Below are positions 16,794 through 26,058 of a stretch of DNA of 50,881 nt, in pieces. Position numbers and translations under genes: made by a program. A model generated the notes under the pieces. That model was not told where the DNA came from. It ran no database searches and worked only from the letters and a program-made list of their open reading frames with translations. The stretch is from Planctomycetota bacterium (lineage in GTDB: Bacteria; Planctomycetota; UBA1135; GCA-002686595), in the NCBI GenBank assembly GCA_029259605.1, contig JAJDEV010000294.1:1-50881 (forward strand), read 5' to 3'. Within the stretch, counting starts at the first letter, position 1; each line of letters starts with the position of its first letter.

Positions 16794-19328
16794 ATGGCAA
16801 AACAAGTCAAGAAGACCAGTCGCGCGAAGAAGCAGGCGAAGAAGCCGACCGCCAAGCGGGCCACGAAGAAGCGGAGCGCGAAAAGGAGCGCGAAGAAGAA
16901 GGCCGGCTCGAAGGCGAGCAAGCTGCCCGCGCTGCCGCCCGAGCTCGAGGGCCTGCCCGACGACTCGATGATCATCCTCGCCGCGCGCGGGATGCTGCTC
17001 TTCCCGCGCGTCGCGCTGCCGATCATCGTCGGCCGCGAGCGCTCGGTGAACGCGATCCAGGCCGCGGTGTCCTGCGACCGCCCGATCGGCATCCTGCTCC
17101 AGCGCGACGAAACACAGGAACTCCCCGGCCCCGAAGACCTGTACGAGGTCGGCACGTCGGCGACGGTCGTGCGCTACATCACCGCGCCCGACGGCAGCCA
17201 CCACGTCATCGCCCAGGGGGAGTCGCGCTTCCGCGTGATCGAGTTCGTGCGCACCAGCCCCTACCTCGTCGCGCGCGTCGAACGCATCGAAGAGCCGGCG
17301 ATCGAGAACGACAAGGAGGTTCAGGCGCGCGTCCTGAACCTGAAGTCCCAGGCGCACCACGTGCTCTCGCTCCTGCCGCAGAAGCCCGAGGATCTCGACC
17401 AGGCCATCGAGAACGCGGAGGACCCGTCGGCGCTGACCGACCTCGTCGCCACGTTCATGGACATCACCCTGCGCGAGAAGCAGGAGATCCTCGAGACGTC
17501 GGCGCTCATCGAGCGGATGGACCGCGTGACGGAGAAGCTCGCCGAACGCGTCGAGGTGCTCAGCATCTCGGCCGAGCTGCGCGAGAAGGCGCACGGCAAG
17601 ATGGAGAAGGCGCAGCGCGAGTACTACCTCCGCGAGCAACTGCGACAGATCCAGAAGGAGCTCGGCGAAGGGAATTCCGTCGAGCAAGAGGAGCTCGCCG
17701 AAGCGATCACCCGCTCGCGCATGCCGGCCGCGGTCAAGAAGGAGGCGCGGCGCGACCTGTCACGCCTCGAGCGCATGCACGAGTCCGCGGCCGAGGCCGG
17801 CATGCTGCGCTCGTACCTCGAGTGCCTGCTCGAACTGCCGTGGTCCAAGAAGACGCGCGACAACCTCGAGATCGCACGCGCGGCCAAGATCCTCGACGAG
17901 GACCACTACGGCCTCGAGAAGATCAAGCGGCGCATCCTCGAGTTCCTCGCCGTGCGCAAGCTCAAGCCGGACGGCAAGGGGCCGATCCTGTGCTTCGTCG
18001 GTCCTCCGGGCGTCGGCAAGACCTCGCTCGGTCGCTCGATCGCGCGCGCGCTCGGACGACGCTTCGTGCGCCTGTCCATGGGGGGCGTCCACGACGAGTC
18101 CGAGGTGCGCGGGCATCGCCGCACGTACGTCGGTGCGATGCCGGGCAGCATCATGGAGCACCTGCGAAAGGCCAAGTCCATGAACCCGGTGTTCATGCTC
18201 GACGAGCTCGACAAGCTCGGACAGAGCGTGCACGGCGACCCGTCGTCGGCGCTGCTCGAAGTGCTCGATCCGGAGCAGAACAAAGAGTTCGTCGACCACT
18301 ACCTGGGCGTGCCGTTCGACCTGTCCAGGGTCTTCTTCGTCGGTACCGCCAACGTGCTCGACGCGATCCCCGGACCGCTGCGCGATCGCTGCGAGGTGAT
18401 CGAGCTCTCGGGCTACACGCGCGACGAGAAGCTCGAGATCGCGAAGCGCTACCTCGTCGACCGTCAGCGCGAGAACCACGGGCTCGCGCCCGATCAGTTC
18501 GAGATCGAAGACGACGCGTTGAGCCTGATCATCTCGGCGTACACGCGCGAAGCGGGCTGCCGCAACCTCGAGCGCGAGATCGCTTCGGTCGTGCGCCACG
18601 CCGCGACGCGCGTCGCGTCCGACGAAGCCACCGAGGTCCACATCAAGCAGGCCGACCTGCGCGAGATCCTCGGGCCGGTGCGTTTCGAGAGCGAGCTCGC
18701 GCTGCGCACGAGTCAACCGGGGGTCGCGACCGGGCTCGCGTGGACGCCCGTCGGCGGCGAGATCCTCTTCGTGGAAGCGTCGCGCATGCCCGGGAAGGGC
18801 GAGCTCATCCTCACCGGCCAACTCGGTGACGTGATGAAGGAGAGCGCGCGCGCGGCGCTCAGCCTGATCAAGTCGAACGCCGCGGCGCTCGGCATCGATC
18901 CGAAGGGGCTCGCGAGCGACGACGTGCACATCCACGTGCCGGCCGGCGCCATTCCGAAGGACGGTCCGAGCGCGGGCGTCGCGATCTACACCGCGCTCGT
19001 CTCACTGCTCACCGATGCGACCATCCACAGCCGCGTCGCGATGACCGGCGAGATCAGCCTGCGCGGTCTCGTGCTCCCGGTGGGCGGGATCAAGGAGAAG
19101 GTGCTCGCCGCGCACCAGGCGGGCATCGAGACCGTCCTGCTCCCGGCGCGCAACCGCAAGGACTTCGAGGAGATCCCCGCCAACGTGCGCGAGGAGCTGC
19201 GCTTCCTCTGGATCTCGCGCGTCGAGGACGCGCTCGACGCGGCGCTGGATCGTCCGAGCACGGACGACGGACCGCTCGATCGCAGCACGGGGCGAAAGCT
19301 CGCCGCGGCGCCGAAGCCCGAGGCGTAG
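16794..19328 (+). CDS. lon: ATP-dependent protease Lon with a lysine-rich N-terminal extension
   Basis: AAA+ serine protease that degrades misfolded and regulatory proteins. The 844 residues comprise the N-terminal substrate domain (from about 55, MIILAARGMLLFPRVALPII), a coiled region, Walker A GPPGVGKT (403-410), Walker B PVFMLDELDKLG, and the C-terminal protease domain with the Ser-Lys dyad: S726 in KDGPSAGVAIY and a lysine in GGIKEKVLAAH (K769 by the usual 43-residue spacing). The first 43 residues contain 20 Lys/Arg in Ala/Lys/Thr repeats like a histone H1 tail, which ordinary Lon proteins lack. Lon binds DNA in several bacteria, so the tail may enhance that (inference). It is followed after 18 bases by the YfhO-like gene. 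Confidence 0.96.
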   Translation: MAKQVKKTSRAKKQAKKPTAKRATKKRSAKRSAKKKAGSKASKLPALPPELEGLPDDSMIILAARGMLLFPRVALPIIVGRERSVNAIQAAVSCDRPIGILLQRDETQELPGPEDLYEVGTSATVVRYITAPDGSHHVIAQGESRFRVIEFVRTSPYLVARVERIEEPAIENDKEVQARVLNLKSQAHHVLSLLPQKPEDLDQAIENAEDPSALTDLVATFMDITLREKQEILETSALIERMDRVTEKLAERVEVLSISAELREKAHGKMEKAQREYYLREQLRQIQKELGEGNSVEQEELAEAITRSRMPAAVKKEARRDLSRLERMHESAAEAGMLRSYLECLLELPWSKKTRDNLEIARAAKILDEDHYGLEKIKRRILEFLAVRKLKPDGKGPILCFVGPPGVGKTSLGRSIARALGRRFVRLSMGGVHDESEVRGHRRTYVGAMPGSIMEHLRKAKSMNPVFMLDELDKLGQSVHGDPSSALLEVLDPEQNKEFVDHYLGVPFDLSRVFFVGTANVLDAIPGPLRDRCEVIELSGYTRDEKLEIAKRYLVDRQRENHGLAPDQFEIEDDALSLIISAYTREAGCRNLEREIASVVRHAATRVASDEATEVHIKQADLREILGPVRFESELALRTSQPGVATGLAWTPVGGEILFVEASRMPGKGELILTGQLGDVMKESARAALSLIKSNAAALGIDPKGLASDDVHIHVPAGAIPKDGPSAGVAIYTALVSLLTDATIHSRVAMTGEISLRGLVLPVGGIKEKVLAAHQAGIETVLLPARNRKDFEEIPANVREELRFLWISRVEDALDAALDRPSTDDGPLDRSTGRKLAAAPKPEA

Positions 19329-19346
19329 TTCGCGCTTCGAGTCCGT

Positions 19347-21908
19347 ATGCTGCGGCCCATGACGGACGCGCGCGCATCCTCTGGCATCGGACCGGTCGCG
19401 ACGCGGCTGCTGCGCGCGCTCCTGTTCGCCGCGCTGCCGCTCGCCCTGTTCGGCCCGATCGTGCTGCGCGGCGACGTGTTTCTCGCGCAGCTGCCGACCG
19501 CGCTCGAGCCGTATCGTACGGAGTTGCCCGACGTCTCGGAACGCGCGCGCGCGGGGCAGAACTACACCCAGTCGGATCGGCTCTACCCCGTCCTGACCGA
19601 CCAACTCGCGATGCGTCGCGCGCTGCGCGCCGGCGCTCTGCCGACGTGGGAGCCGCGCCTCGGCCTCGGCACGCCGCTCTACGCGCAGAGCATCGCCGGC
19701 ACGGCCTACCCACCGAACTGGCTCGCGTTCGTCGTTCCTCCCGAGCGCGCGGCCGCACCGCTCGCCGCGCTGGGGATGTTCCTCGCCGGCCTCGGCGCGT
19801 GGCTGTTCCTCGGTCGCCTCGGACTCGGCTTCGGTGCGCGTGCGTTCGGCGTCGTCGCCTTCCAGCTCGGCGGCTTCGGCGTCTCGAACCTCTACGACTA
19901 CATGAAGTTCGACGCGGCGCTCTGGCTGCCGTGGTCGCTGTGGGCGATCGAGGGCATCGCGCGCGGCAAGCGCGGCGCCGGGTTCGCGTTGACCGTGTCG
20001 GTCGCCGCCTCGCTCGTCGCCGGCATGGTGCAGATCGGTGCGCTCATCGTGTCGGCGGTCGCGGTGTACGCGGCGCTGCGCCTGACGCCGCTCGCGCGCT
20101 TGCTCGGCGCGGGCAACTCGGACGAGGACACCGACGGGCCCCACGCCCACGTCGCGCCGCTGGTCTCCGGCGCGTGCTTCCTCGTCCTCGGCGGGCTCGC
20201 CGCGGCGGTCTTTCTGCTGCCGATCCTCGAGGCCAGCCGCAGTTCGAGCCGACAATGGAAGCCGGCCGTGGAGCTGCAGAGCGAGAGCCTGCCGCTCGCC
20301 ACGCTGGCCGGTACCGTCGTGCACGACTTCGTCGGCACGCCGACCGAAGCCACGCCGTCGGGGCAATTGCCGGTCGCGTGGTGGATCACGCCGCCCGATG
20401 AGGCCTACGCCGCCGAGCACGCGAACCAGCTCGAGTGGAACACCTACGCCGGAGCGGTGGTCGTCGCGCTCGCGCTCGTCGCGCTCGTCGCCGTACCGCG
20501 ACGCGCCAGCCTTCCGCTCTTGCTCCTGCTCGGCGCGCTGGGCTTCGCGCAAGGGTGGCCCGGCGCGCGGCTGCTGTACGGCCTGCCCGGCCTCAACGCG
20601 GGCGCGCCGAACCGCGCGCTCGCGATCGCGTGGTTCCTGTGGCCGTGGCTCGGCGCGCTCGGCGTTCAGGCGCTCGTCGAACGACGGCCGCGCGCGTTGC
20701 GCGCGTTCGTCAGCGTCGCCGTGCTCGCGGGCGTCGTCGGTCTCGCGTTCGCCGTGTCGGTCGATCCCGTGGACTGGGCAACGTCGCTCGAATCGACGCT
20801 CGTCTCGCGCTACGACGAACTGACGAGCGTCGAGCGAGTGCGCGCGCGCCTGCCGTTCGACGACACGGTCGCGGCGGGTGAGCGCCTGCAGTCCGCGCTC
20901 GGACTCTTCTCGATCACGGCGGCGGCGCTGGCAACGATCGCCTGCGCTCTGCACGTCGCGACGCGCCGCGGACTCCGCACGGCGTGGATTCCGGTGCCGA
21001 TCGTTCTGCTCGTCGTGTTCGAGGGGTGGATCGCGTCGGCGGGCCACGCGACGGCGCGTCCGCTCGAAACCGCGCTGTTCCCCCCGAGCCCCACGATCGA
21101 CGCCATCGCGCGCGCCGCGGGCGATGGACGCGTGATCCGCTTCGACCCCACGGGCAGCGGCGTCGACGACGTGGTCGACCTCGCGCGCCCCAACGGACTC
21201 GCCCCGTACGGGATCTCCGACGCGATGCCGTGGACCGTGTTCCCGCCGCGCTCGTTCAACGAGCTCTTCGGCGCGCTCGATCCGCTGTCGCGCAAGGGGC
21301 AGGGCGTCTCGCGACTCTCGGACGCGGCGCTGCTCGCCCATCCGATTCTCGACCTCGTGCGCGCCCAGGCCGTCCTGTCTCGCGACGCACTGGAGCACCC
21401 GCGGCTCGAACCCGTGCTCGAGCGCGACGGCATGCACGTCTATCGCCGGAGCGGAGCCTTCGGTCCGGCGCGCTTCGTGAGCGCGGCGGTCACGACCGCA
21501 GGGGGCACGGCGACGCTGACCGCGCTGCGGACGCGGAGCGTGGACCTCACGACCACGACGATCCTTGCCGACGAGACGACCGAAACGAACGCGCCCGCGG
21601 ATGCTGCGCCCGGCACGGTTCGGTCGTTCGAGCGTCCGGCGCCGAATCGCATCCGCGTCGAGGTCGAAGCGGCGACGCCCGGCTACCTCGTGATCCACGA
21701 GCAGTTCTATCCCGGTTGGCGCGCGAGCGTGAACGGCGCGTCGGCCAAGCTCCTGCGCGCCGACCACGTGTACCAGGCGGTGCGCGTTCCGGCCGGAGCC
21801 AGCGTCGTCGAGCTGCACTTCGCGCCCGCGTCGCTCCAGCGCGGGATGTTCCTCAGCGTCGCGGCGCTCATCGCCGCCGCGTTCTTCTCGCGACGCTTCG
21901 CGGCCTGA
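19347..21908 (+). CDS. YfhO-like polytopic membrane protein, probable glycosyl-transfer or polymer modification role
   Basis: An 853-residue membrane protein with about a dozen hydrophobic segments between residues 20 and 570, then a periplasmic C-terminal domain. The end shows the typical YfhO pattern (PGYLVIHEQFYPGWRASVNG, then ADHVYQAVRVPAGASVVELHF) followed by a last membrane helix. The early loop GRLGLGFGARAFGVVAFQLGG also resembles the family, which belongs to the GT-C-like superfamily; Bacillus YfhO glycosylates lipoteichoic acid. What it modifies here is unknown. ATG 19347 and 19359 are both possible starts. It is closely spaced with lon (18 bases before) and the metallohydrolase (10 bases after). 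Confidence 0.75.
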   Translation: MLRPMTDARASSGIGPVATRLLRALLFAALPLALFGPIVLRGDVFLAQLPTALEPYRTELPDVSERARAGQNYTQSDRLYPVLTDQLAMRRALRAGALPTWEPRLGLGTPLYAQSIAGTAYPPNWLAFVVPPERAAAPLAALGMFLAGLGAWLFLGRLGLGFGARAFGVVAFQLGGFGVSNLYDYMKFDAALWLPWSLWAIEGIARGKRGAGFALTVSVAASLVAGMVQIGALIVSAVAVYAALRLTPLARLLGAGNSDEDTDGPHAHVAPLVSGACFLVLGGLAAAVFLLPILEASRSSSRQWKPAVELQSESLPLATLAGTVVHDFVGTPTEATPSGQLPVAWWITPPDEAYAAEHANQLEWNTYAGAVVVALALVALVAVPRRASLPLLLLLGALGFAQGWPGARLLYGLPGLNAGAPNRALAIAWFLWPWLGALGVQALVERRPRALRAFVSVAVLAGVVGLAFAVSVDPVDWATSLESTLVSRYDELTSVERVRARLPFDDTVAAGERLQSALGLFSITAAALATIACALHVATRRGLRTAWIPVPIVLLVVFEGWIASAGHATARPLETALFPPSPTIDAIARAAGDGRVIRFDPTGSGVDDVVDLARPNGLAPYGISDAMPWTVFPPRSFNELFGALDPLSRKGQGVSRLSDAALLAHPILDLVRAQAVLSRDALEHPRLEPVLERDGMHVYRRSGAFGPARFVSAAVTTAGGTATLTALRTRSVDLTTTTILADETTETNAPADAAPGTVRSFERPAPNRIRVEVEAATPGYLVIHEQFYPGWRASVNGASAKLLRADHVYQAVRVPAGASVVELHFAPASLQRGMFLSVAALIAAAFFSRRFAA

Positions 21909-21918
21909 TCCCGCACGC

Positions 21919-22704
21919 ATGCACGTCCAGATCCTCGCGAGCGGAAGCCAGGGCAACTGTGCACTCGTGCGCAGCGGCGCGACGCACGTGCTGCTCGACG
22001 CCGGGCTGCCGTTGCCCGAGCTCGAAGCACGCCTTGATCAGGCGCGCGTCCCGCTGGCCCGCATCGATCACATCGCGCTGACGCACGGACACTTGGACCA
22101 CTCGCGTTCCGCGGGCGCGCTCGCGAAGAAGGCCGGCGCGCGCGTCCACTGCGCGCTGCGGCTGATGCGCAACGCCTCCGTGCGTTCGGCGGAGACGCTC
22201 GCGACGCTGCCGGTCGGTGGCGAGACCGAGCTGGCGGGACCCGGCGGGCGCGACGCCATCCGCCTGCGCACCGTGCCGATTCCGCACGACGCGGTCCCCA
22301 CCGTCGCGTTCCGGCTCGAGGCGGGTGGCCGTGTCTGCGTCCTGATCACCGACATGGGGCACAGCGAGCCCGACGCGGCCAAGCAGCTCTACGGCGCGCA
22401 CCTCTTGATCCTCGAGTTCAACCACGACGCCGAGCGCCTGCGCACGGGGCCCTACGACCGCAAGCTCAAGCGACGCGTCGCGGGTCCGCAGGGCCATCTG
22501 TCGAACGACGAGGCGGCCGACATGCTGCGTCGCCTCGCGGGGCCCGAGCTCCACACCGTCGTGCTGGCGCACCTGTCGGCGACGAACAACACGCGCCAGC
22601 TCGCGGTCCAAGCGGCGCGTACGGCGCTGTCGGACATCGGTCGCGACGACGTCGAAGTGCACGTGGCAGATCAGGACGCGATCGGCCCGAACCTGGAAGT
22701 CTGA
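21919..22704 (+). CDS. Metallo-beta-lactamase-fold hydrolase, WalJ/YycJ-like
   Basis: A 261-residue dinuclear-metal hydrolase. The opening LASGSQGNC is the WalJ/YycJ-type start, HGHLDH (in LTHGHLDHSRS) is the metal-binding motif, and the later ligands are visible in PIPHDAVPTVAFRLE, ITDMGH and VLAHLSATNNT. Members of this group act as exonucleases or phosphodiesterases and some take part in DNA repair or cell-wall regulation; the substrate here is not known. There is no beta-CASP domain of the RNase J type. It starts 10 bases after the YfhO-like stop and ends 20 bases before the nitroreductase start, so it is probably part of the lon-distal transcript. Confidence 0.85.
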   Translation: MHVQILASGSQGNCALVRSGATHVLLDAGLPLPELEARLDQARVPLARIDHIALTHGHLDHSRSAGALAKKAGARVHCALRLMRNASVRSAETLATLPVGGETELAGPGGRDAIRLRTVPIPHDAVPTVAFRLEAGGRVCVLITDMGHSEPDAAKQLYGAHLLILEFNHDAERLRTGPYDRKLKRRVAGPQGHLSNDEAADMLRRLAGPELHTVVLAHLSATNNTRQLAVQAARTALSDIGRDDVEVHVADQDAIGPNLEV

Positions 22705-22709
22705 CCTTG

Positions 22710-22715
22710 AAGGAG
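22710..22715 (+). promoter_or_regulatory. Shine-Dalgarno AAGGAG that decides the nitroreductase start
   Basis: AAGGAG lies 9 bases before ATG 22725 and inside the extension that the alternative TTG start at 22707 would require. This supports the shorter protein. Confidence 0.6.
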
Positions 22716-22724
22716 TCGCCGAGC

Positions 22725-23456
22725 ATGAACCCCGTTCTCGCAGCGATGCGTGCGCACCGCACGATTCGCTCCTACGCGCCCGACCCGGTCGACGAAGCCG
22801 ACGTGCGCGCGGTGGTCGACGCCGCGCGGCGCGCCGCGACGTCGAGCAACGTGCAGGGCTACGCGCTCCTGCGCATCCGCGCGACCGCGACGCGTGAGCG
22901 CCTCGCGCACCTGACCGGCGACCAGCCCCAGGTGCGAACCGCGGGGGCGTTCTTCGTCGTGTGCGCCGACCAGCGCCGCCACCGCCTCGTGGCGGAGAAG
23001 TGTGGACGCGCCCTGGCGCCGAACCTCGAGTCGTTCCTGGTCGACACGATCGACGCCGCGCTCTTCGCGCAGAACCTCGCGCTGGGCTTCGAGTCGCTCG
23101 GACTCGGGACGTGCTTCATCGGCGGGCTGCGCACACGGCTCCCCGAGGTGGACGAGCTGCTCGCGATCCCAGCGGACGTGTTCCCGTTGTTCGGCCTGTG
23201 CGTCGGAGCCGCGGCGGACGACCCGGGCGCGCGACCCCGATTGCCGCTCGACTCGATCCTGTTCGACGAGCGCGTCCCGAGCGACGCCGAGCTGCGCGAG
23301 CACATCGACGCGTACGACGCGCGCATGGGCGAGTACTACGCGGGGCGCGGCAAGCCGGGGCACAACTGGAGCGGCGGCGTGGCGCGCAAGCTGGAGCGCC
23401 CGCAGCGTGAGCACCTCCACGCCTACTACACCGAGAAGGGCGCGCGCTTGAGCTGA
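22725..23456 (+). CDS. FMN-dependent NAD(P)H oxidoreductase, nitroreductase family (NfrA-like)
   Basis: FMN enzyme that reduces nitro compounds, quinones or flavin with NAD(P)H. The 243-residue protein shows the FMN-binding start AMRAHRTIRSYAPDPV (R-x-I-R/S), AATSSNVQGYALLRI, the dimer helix DTIDAALFAQNLALGFESLG with LGTCFIGGLR, and a C-terminal KLERPQREHLHAYYTEKGA. The last element and the length match the NfrA/FRP group. An upstream TTG (22707) is in frame, but AAGGAG (22710-22715) sits 9 bases in front of ATG 22725, which I therefore take as the start. It closes the lon-distal gene run. Confidence 0.88.
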   Translation: MNPVLAAMRAHRTIRSYAPDPVDEADVRAVVDAARRAATSSNVQGYALLRIRATATRERLAHLTGDQPQVRTAGAFFVVCADQRRHRLVAEKCGRALAPNLESFLVDTIDAALFAQNLALGFESLGLGTCFIGGLRTRLPEVDELLAIPADVFPLFGLCVGAAADDPGARPRLPLDSILFDERVPSDAELREHIDAYDARMGEYYAGRGKPGHNWSGGVARKLERPQREHLHAYYTEKGARLS

Positions 23457-23550
23457 ACGGGACGCGCGAAACGCGCCACGGGCCACTGCCGGGGCGAAGT
23501 CGAGCGCTTCCTTGCTTTGACGCCGCCGCTGTGCTCAAACCCCCGACGTC

Positions 23551-25251
23551 GTGAGTCCGTTCATCCGCCCCTCCGCGATCCGTGAGGGCGACCGGTGGGT
23601 CGCCCTGGCGGTGTTCGCGATCCTGCTCGCGTTCTTTACGGCCACGCTCGTGACGCAGCCGGACTCGATCGATGGTGAGGTCGAATTCCAGACCACGAGC
23701 GCGCTCGCACGCTCGCAGACCTTCGCGCTCGGCGAGACGCCCGAGTCGAAGGCGATCGTGGAGGCGCGCTTCAACGGACGCTTCGGCGGCCCGGGACGCG
23801 AGGACGAGTTCTTCTCGTGGTTCGGCGTCGGGCAAGCCTACGTCGCGGTCCCGTTCTATCTGATCGGTTCGACGGTCGGCCACGTGCTCCCCTCCATCGA
23901 AGAGCGCAACTCCGAATCGACCCACCTCGGGGTGCGCCGCACGGAGTACTTCGAACACCTCCTCGTCGCGTGGAGGAATCCGCTGCTGTCCGCCATCACG
24001 GCGGCGCTGATCGTGCTCGCGGCGCGGCGACTCGGCACGACGCGCGTCCACGCGTTCGTCGCGGGAGTCAGCTACGGGCTCTGCACGTTCGCCTGGCCCC
24101 AGGCGCGCTCCACGTTCAACACCGTCCAGGCGACGTTCTTCGTCTTCCTCGCCTTCCATCAGGTGCTGGTGGTCGAGGAATCGTTCTCGCGCTACCGCCG
24201 CCCGAGCACGCGCAGCCTGCTGCTGTGCGGCGTCGCGCTCGGCGGAGCGTTCCTGACGCGTTCGCTCGTCGCGCCTGCGCTCGTCGTCATCGGCATCGCG
24301 CTCCTCGTCGTCTTCTGGAAGGGCAAGCAGCGCGCACCGAAGGCGGCCCAGCTCACCGACATCGTGTGGGTGCTGCTCCCCGCTCTCGCGTGCTTCGGGC
24401 TCTTCCTCTGGACGAACGACCAGCGCTTCGGGGATCCGTTCGAGCAGGGCTACGGCGACGTGATCACGTGGGACACCTACTTCAACTATCCGCTGCACCT
24501 CGGACTCGCGGGGATCCTGTTCTCCCCCGGACAGGGGCTGTTCTGGATGGCGCCCGCGGCCTTGCTCACCGTGCTGTGGATCGTGCGCCAGCTCGCGCAC
24601 GGCGCTCTGCGCATGCCGCTGGTGGTCTGCGGGATCGCGGTCGCGACGCTCGTGCCGGTGTGCATGACCGTCGGTTGGCACGGAGCGTGGACGTACGGTC
24701 CGCGCTACGCGCTGCCGCTCTTGCCGTTCGTCTGGCTCGGCGTCGCGCCCATGCTCGATCAGTTCGCGGAGCACGCGGGCAAGCGCCTCTTCGCTTACAC
24801 GCTGCTGCTCGCCGGGCTGGTCGTGACGCTTCCGGGCGTACTCGTCGACACGACGACGCACACCGACCTCGCGATGCAATCCGCAAAGAACGAGTGGCCC
24901 GACACCGAGCTCGAAGGCGACGCCGCGACGGCCGACGAAGAGCGTTTCCAGCGCCTGCGTTGGAACTGGCGCTACTCGGCACCGTGGGCGCACTGGCGCA
25001 TCCTACGGCACCGCGTGTCGGGGCTCGAAGAGAGCTTCAGCGCACGCCAACTGTTCTTCGTCGACGCCGAGGTCGAGGACGTCACCCTCGTTCCCGCGCA
25101 CGCGCGCGAGCGCGGCTTCTCGCACCTCGCGTGGGTCGACTTCGCAACGCGGCTCGGTGGACCGATCTGGCCGGTTGCGACGGCGTGCGCCGCCCTGCTG
25201 CTCGCCGGCATCATCGCGGCCTTCCGCGGACTCGATCCCGACCAGCGCTGA
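23551..25251 (+). CDS. Polytopic membrane protein, probable GT-C-type glycosyltransferase
   Basis: A 566-residue inner-membrane protein starting at GTG 23551. Hydrophobic segments occur at about 18-36, 100-118, 150-190, 205-255, 270-285, 310-340 and 360-440. The first extracytoplasmic loop is acidic (SIDGEVEFQTTSALARSQTF), where GT39/ArnT-type enzymes hold their catalytic Asp. GWHGAWTYGPRYALPLLPFV resembles the R-Y-x-x-P-x-x-P pattern of lipid-linked-sugar glycosyltransferases and their non-catalytic relatives. I cannot assign the donor or acceptor. It is convergent with a DPM1-like glycosyltransferase 35 bases away, which could make the polyprenyl-phosphate sugar such enzymes use. Confidence 0.65.
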   Translation: MSPFIRPSAIREGDRWVALAVFAILLAFFTATLVTQPDSIDGEVEFQTTSALARSQTFALGETPESKAIVEARFNGRFGGPGREDEFFSWFGVGQAYVAVPFYLIGSTVGHVLPSIEERNSESTHLGVRRTEYFEHLLVAWRNPLLSAITAALIVLAARRLGTTRVHAFVAGVSYGLCTFAWPQARSTFNTVQATFFVFLAFHQVLVVEESFSRYRRPSTRSLLLCGVALGGAFLTRSLVAPALVVIGIALLVVFWKGKQRAPKAAQLTDIVWVLLPALACFGLFLWTNDQRFGDPFEQGYGDVITWDTYFNYPLHLGLAGILFSPGQGLFWMAPAALLTVLWIVRQLAHGALRMPLVVCGIAVATLVPVCMTVGWHGAWTYGPRYALPLLPFVWLGVAPMLDQFAEHAGKRLFAYTLLLAGLVVTLPGVLVDTTTHTDLAMQSAKNEWPDTELEGDAATADEERFQRLRWNWRYSAPWAHWRILRHRVSGLEESFSARQLFFVDAEVEDVTLVPAHARERGFSHLAWVDFATRLGGPIWPVATACAALLLAGIIAAFRGLDPDQR

Positions 25252-25286
25252 CGCGTGGCGGCGCGGTCCGTTCCGCTCGCGTCGCG

Positions 25287-25976
25287 CTAGTGGAAGAGGC
25301 CCCAGCGCAAGATCGAAAGCACGGCGTAGATCCCGTCGATCGGCCGGATCTTCTTGCCGGCCGAGTAGTCACGCCCGGCGTAGCTGACCGGCACCTCGTA
25401 GATGCGCGCGTTCATCTTCGAGATCTTGCAGGTGATCTCGGGCTCGACCGCGAAGCTCTTCGAGCGCAGGTCCAGCTTGCGCGCGATGTCGGCCGTGAAG
25501 ACCTTGTAGCAGGTCTCCATGTCCGTCAGGTTCAGGTTCGTGACGACGTTCGAGATCATCGTCAGCGCACGGTTGCCGAGGTAGTGGTGGTAGAGGTGCA
25601 CGCGTCCGTACGAGCCGCCGAGGAAGCGACTGCCATAGACCACGTCGGCGATCCCGTCGTAGATCGGCTTCAGGAGCGCCGGATAGTCCGCGGGGTCGTA
25701 CTCGAGGTCCGCGTCCTGGATCAGGACGACATCGCCCGTGAACGACTTCAGCGCGGTCGCGAGCGCAGCTCCCTTGCCCGCGTTCTCCGCGTGCAGCCGG
25801 ACCTCGATCTCGTCGTGCGCGGCGTCGAGTTCGCGCAGGATTTCGGGAGTCGAATCGCTCGACCCGTCGTCGACGAGGATCACTTCCTTCTCGCCCTTCG
25901 TCGCGAGCACGCGCTCCACGACTTGGCGGAGCGTCGCCTCCTCGTTGTAGACGGGCATCAGGATCGTGAGCTTCAT
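25287..25976 (-). CDS. Family 2 glycosyltransferase, DPM1-like
   Basis: Probably transfers a sugar from a nucleotide donor to a polyprenyl phosphate at the inner face of the membrane. The 229-residue GT-A domain shows LMPVYNEEATLRQVVERVL, the nucleotide-binding VILVDDGSSDSTPEILREL, AGKGAALATALKSFTGDVVL and the metal-binding region QDADLEYDP (D-x-D variant D-A-D). YKVFTADIARKLDL and EITCKISK fit the dolichol-phosphate-mannose-synthase-like group. There is no C-terminal membrane domain. The start is ATG 25976 (MKLTILMPVYNE); the frame extends to 26018 without conserved sequence. It may supply the neighbouring GT-C-like membrane protein. Confidence 0.9.
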   Translation of the reverse strand: MKLTILMPVYNEEATLRQVVERVLATKGEKEVILVDDGSSDSTPEILRELDAAHDEIEVRLHAENAGKGAALATALKSFTGDVVLIQDADLEYDPADYPALLKPIYDGIADVVYGSRFLGGSYGRVHLYHHYLGNRALTMISNVVTNLNLTDMETCYKVFTADIARKLDLRSKSFAVEPEITCKISKMNARIYEVPVSYAGRDYSAGKKIRPIDGIYAVLSILRWGLFH

Positions 25977-26058
25977 GCGTGTGGCTGCGAGAGATGCGTT
26001 CCCGCAGGGCGAGTCCACTCATCGACCATATTGGGAGTGCGCTGAAACGAGAGCGCGA

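Noticed and set aside
23464-23476. GCGCG-AAA-CGCGC hairpin after the nitroreductase stop as a terminator
   Set aside because: The stem is 5 bases with a 3-base loop and has no T-run. In GC-rich DNA such dyads arise by chance.
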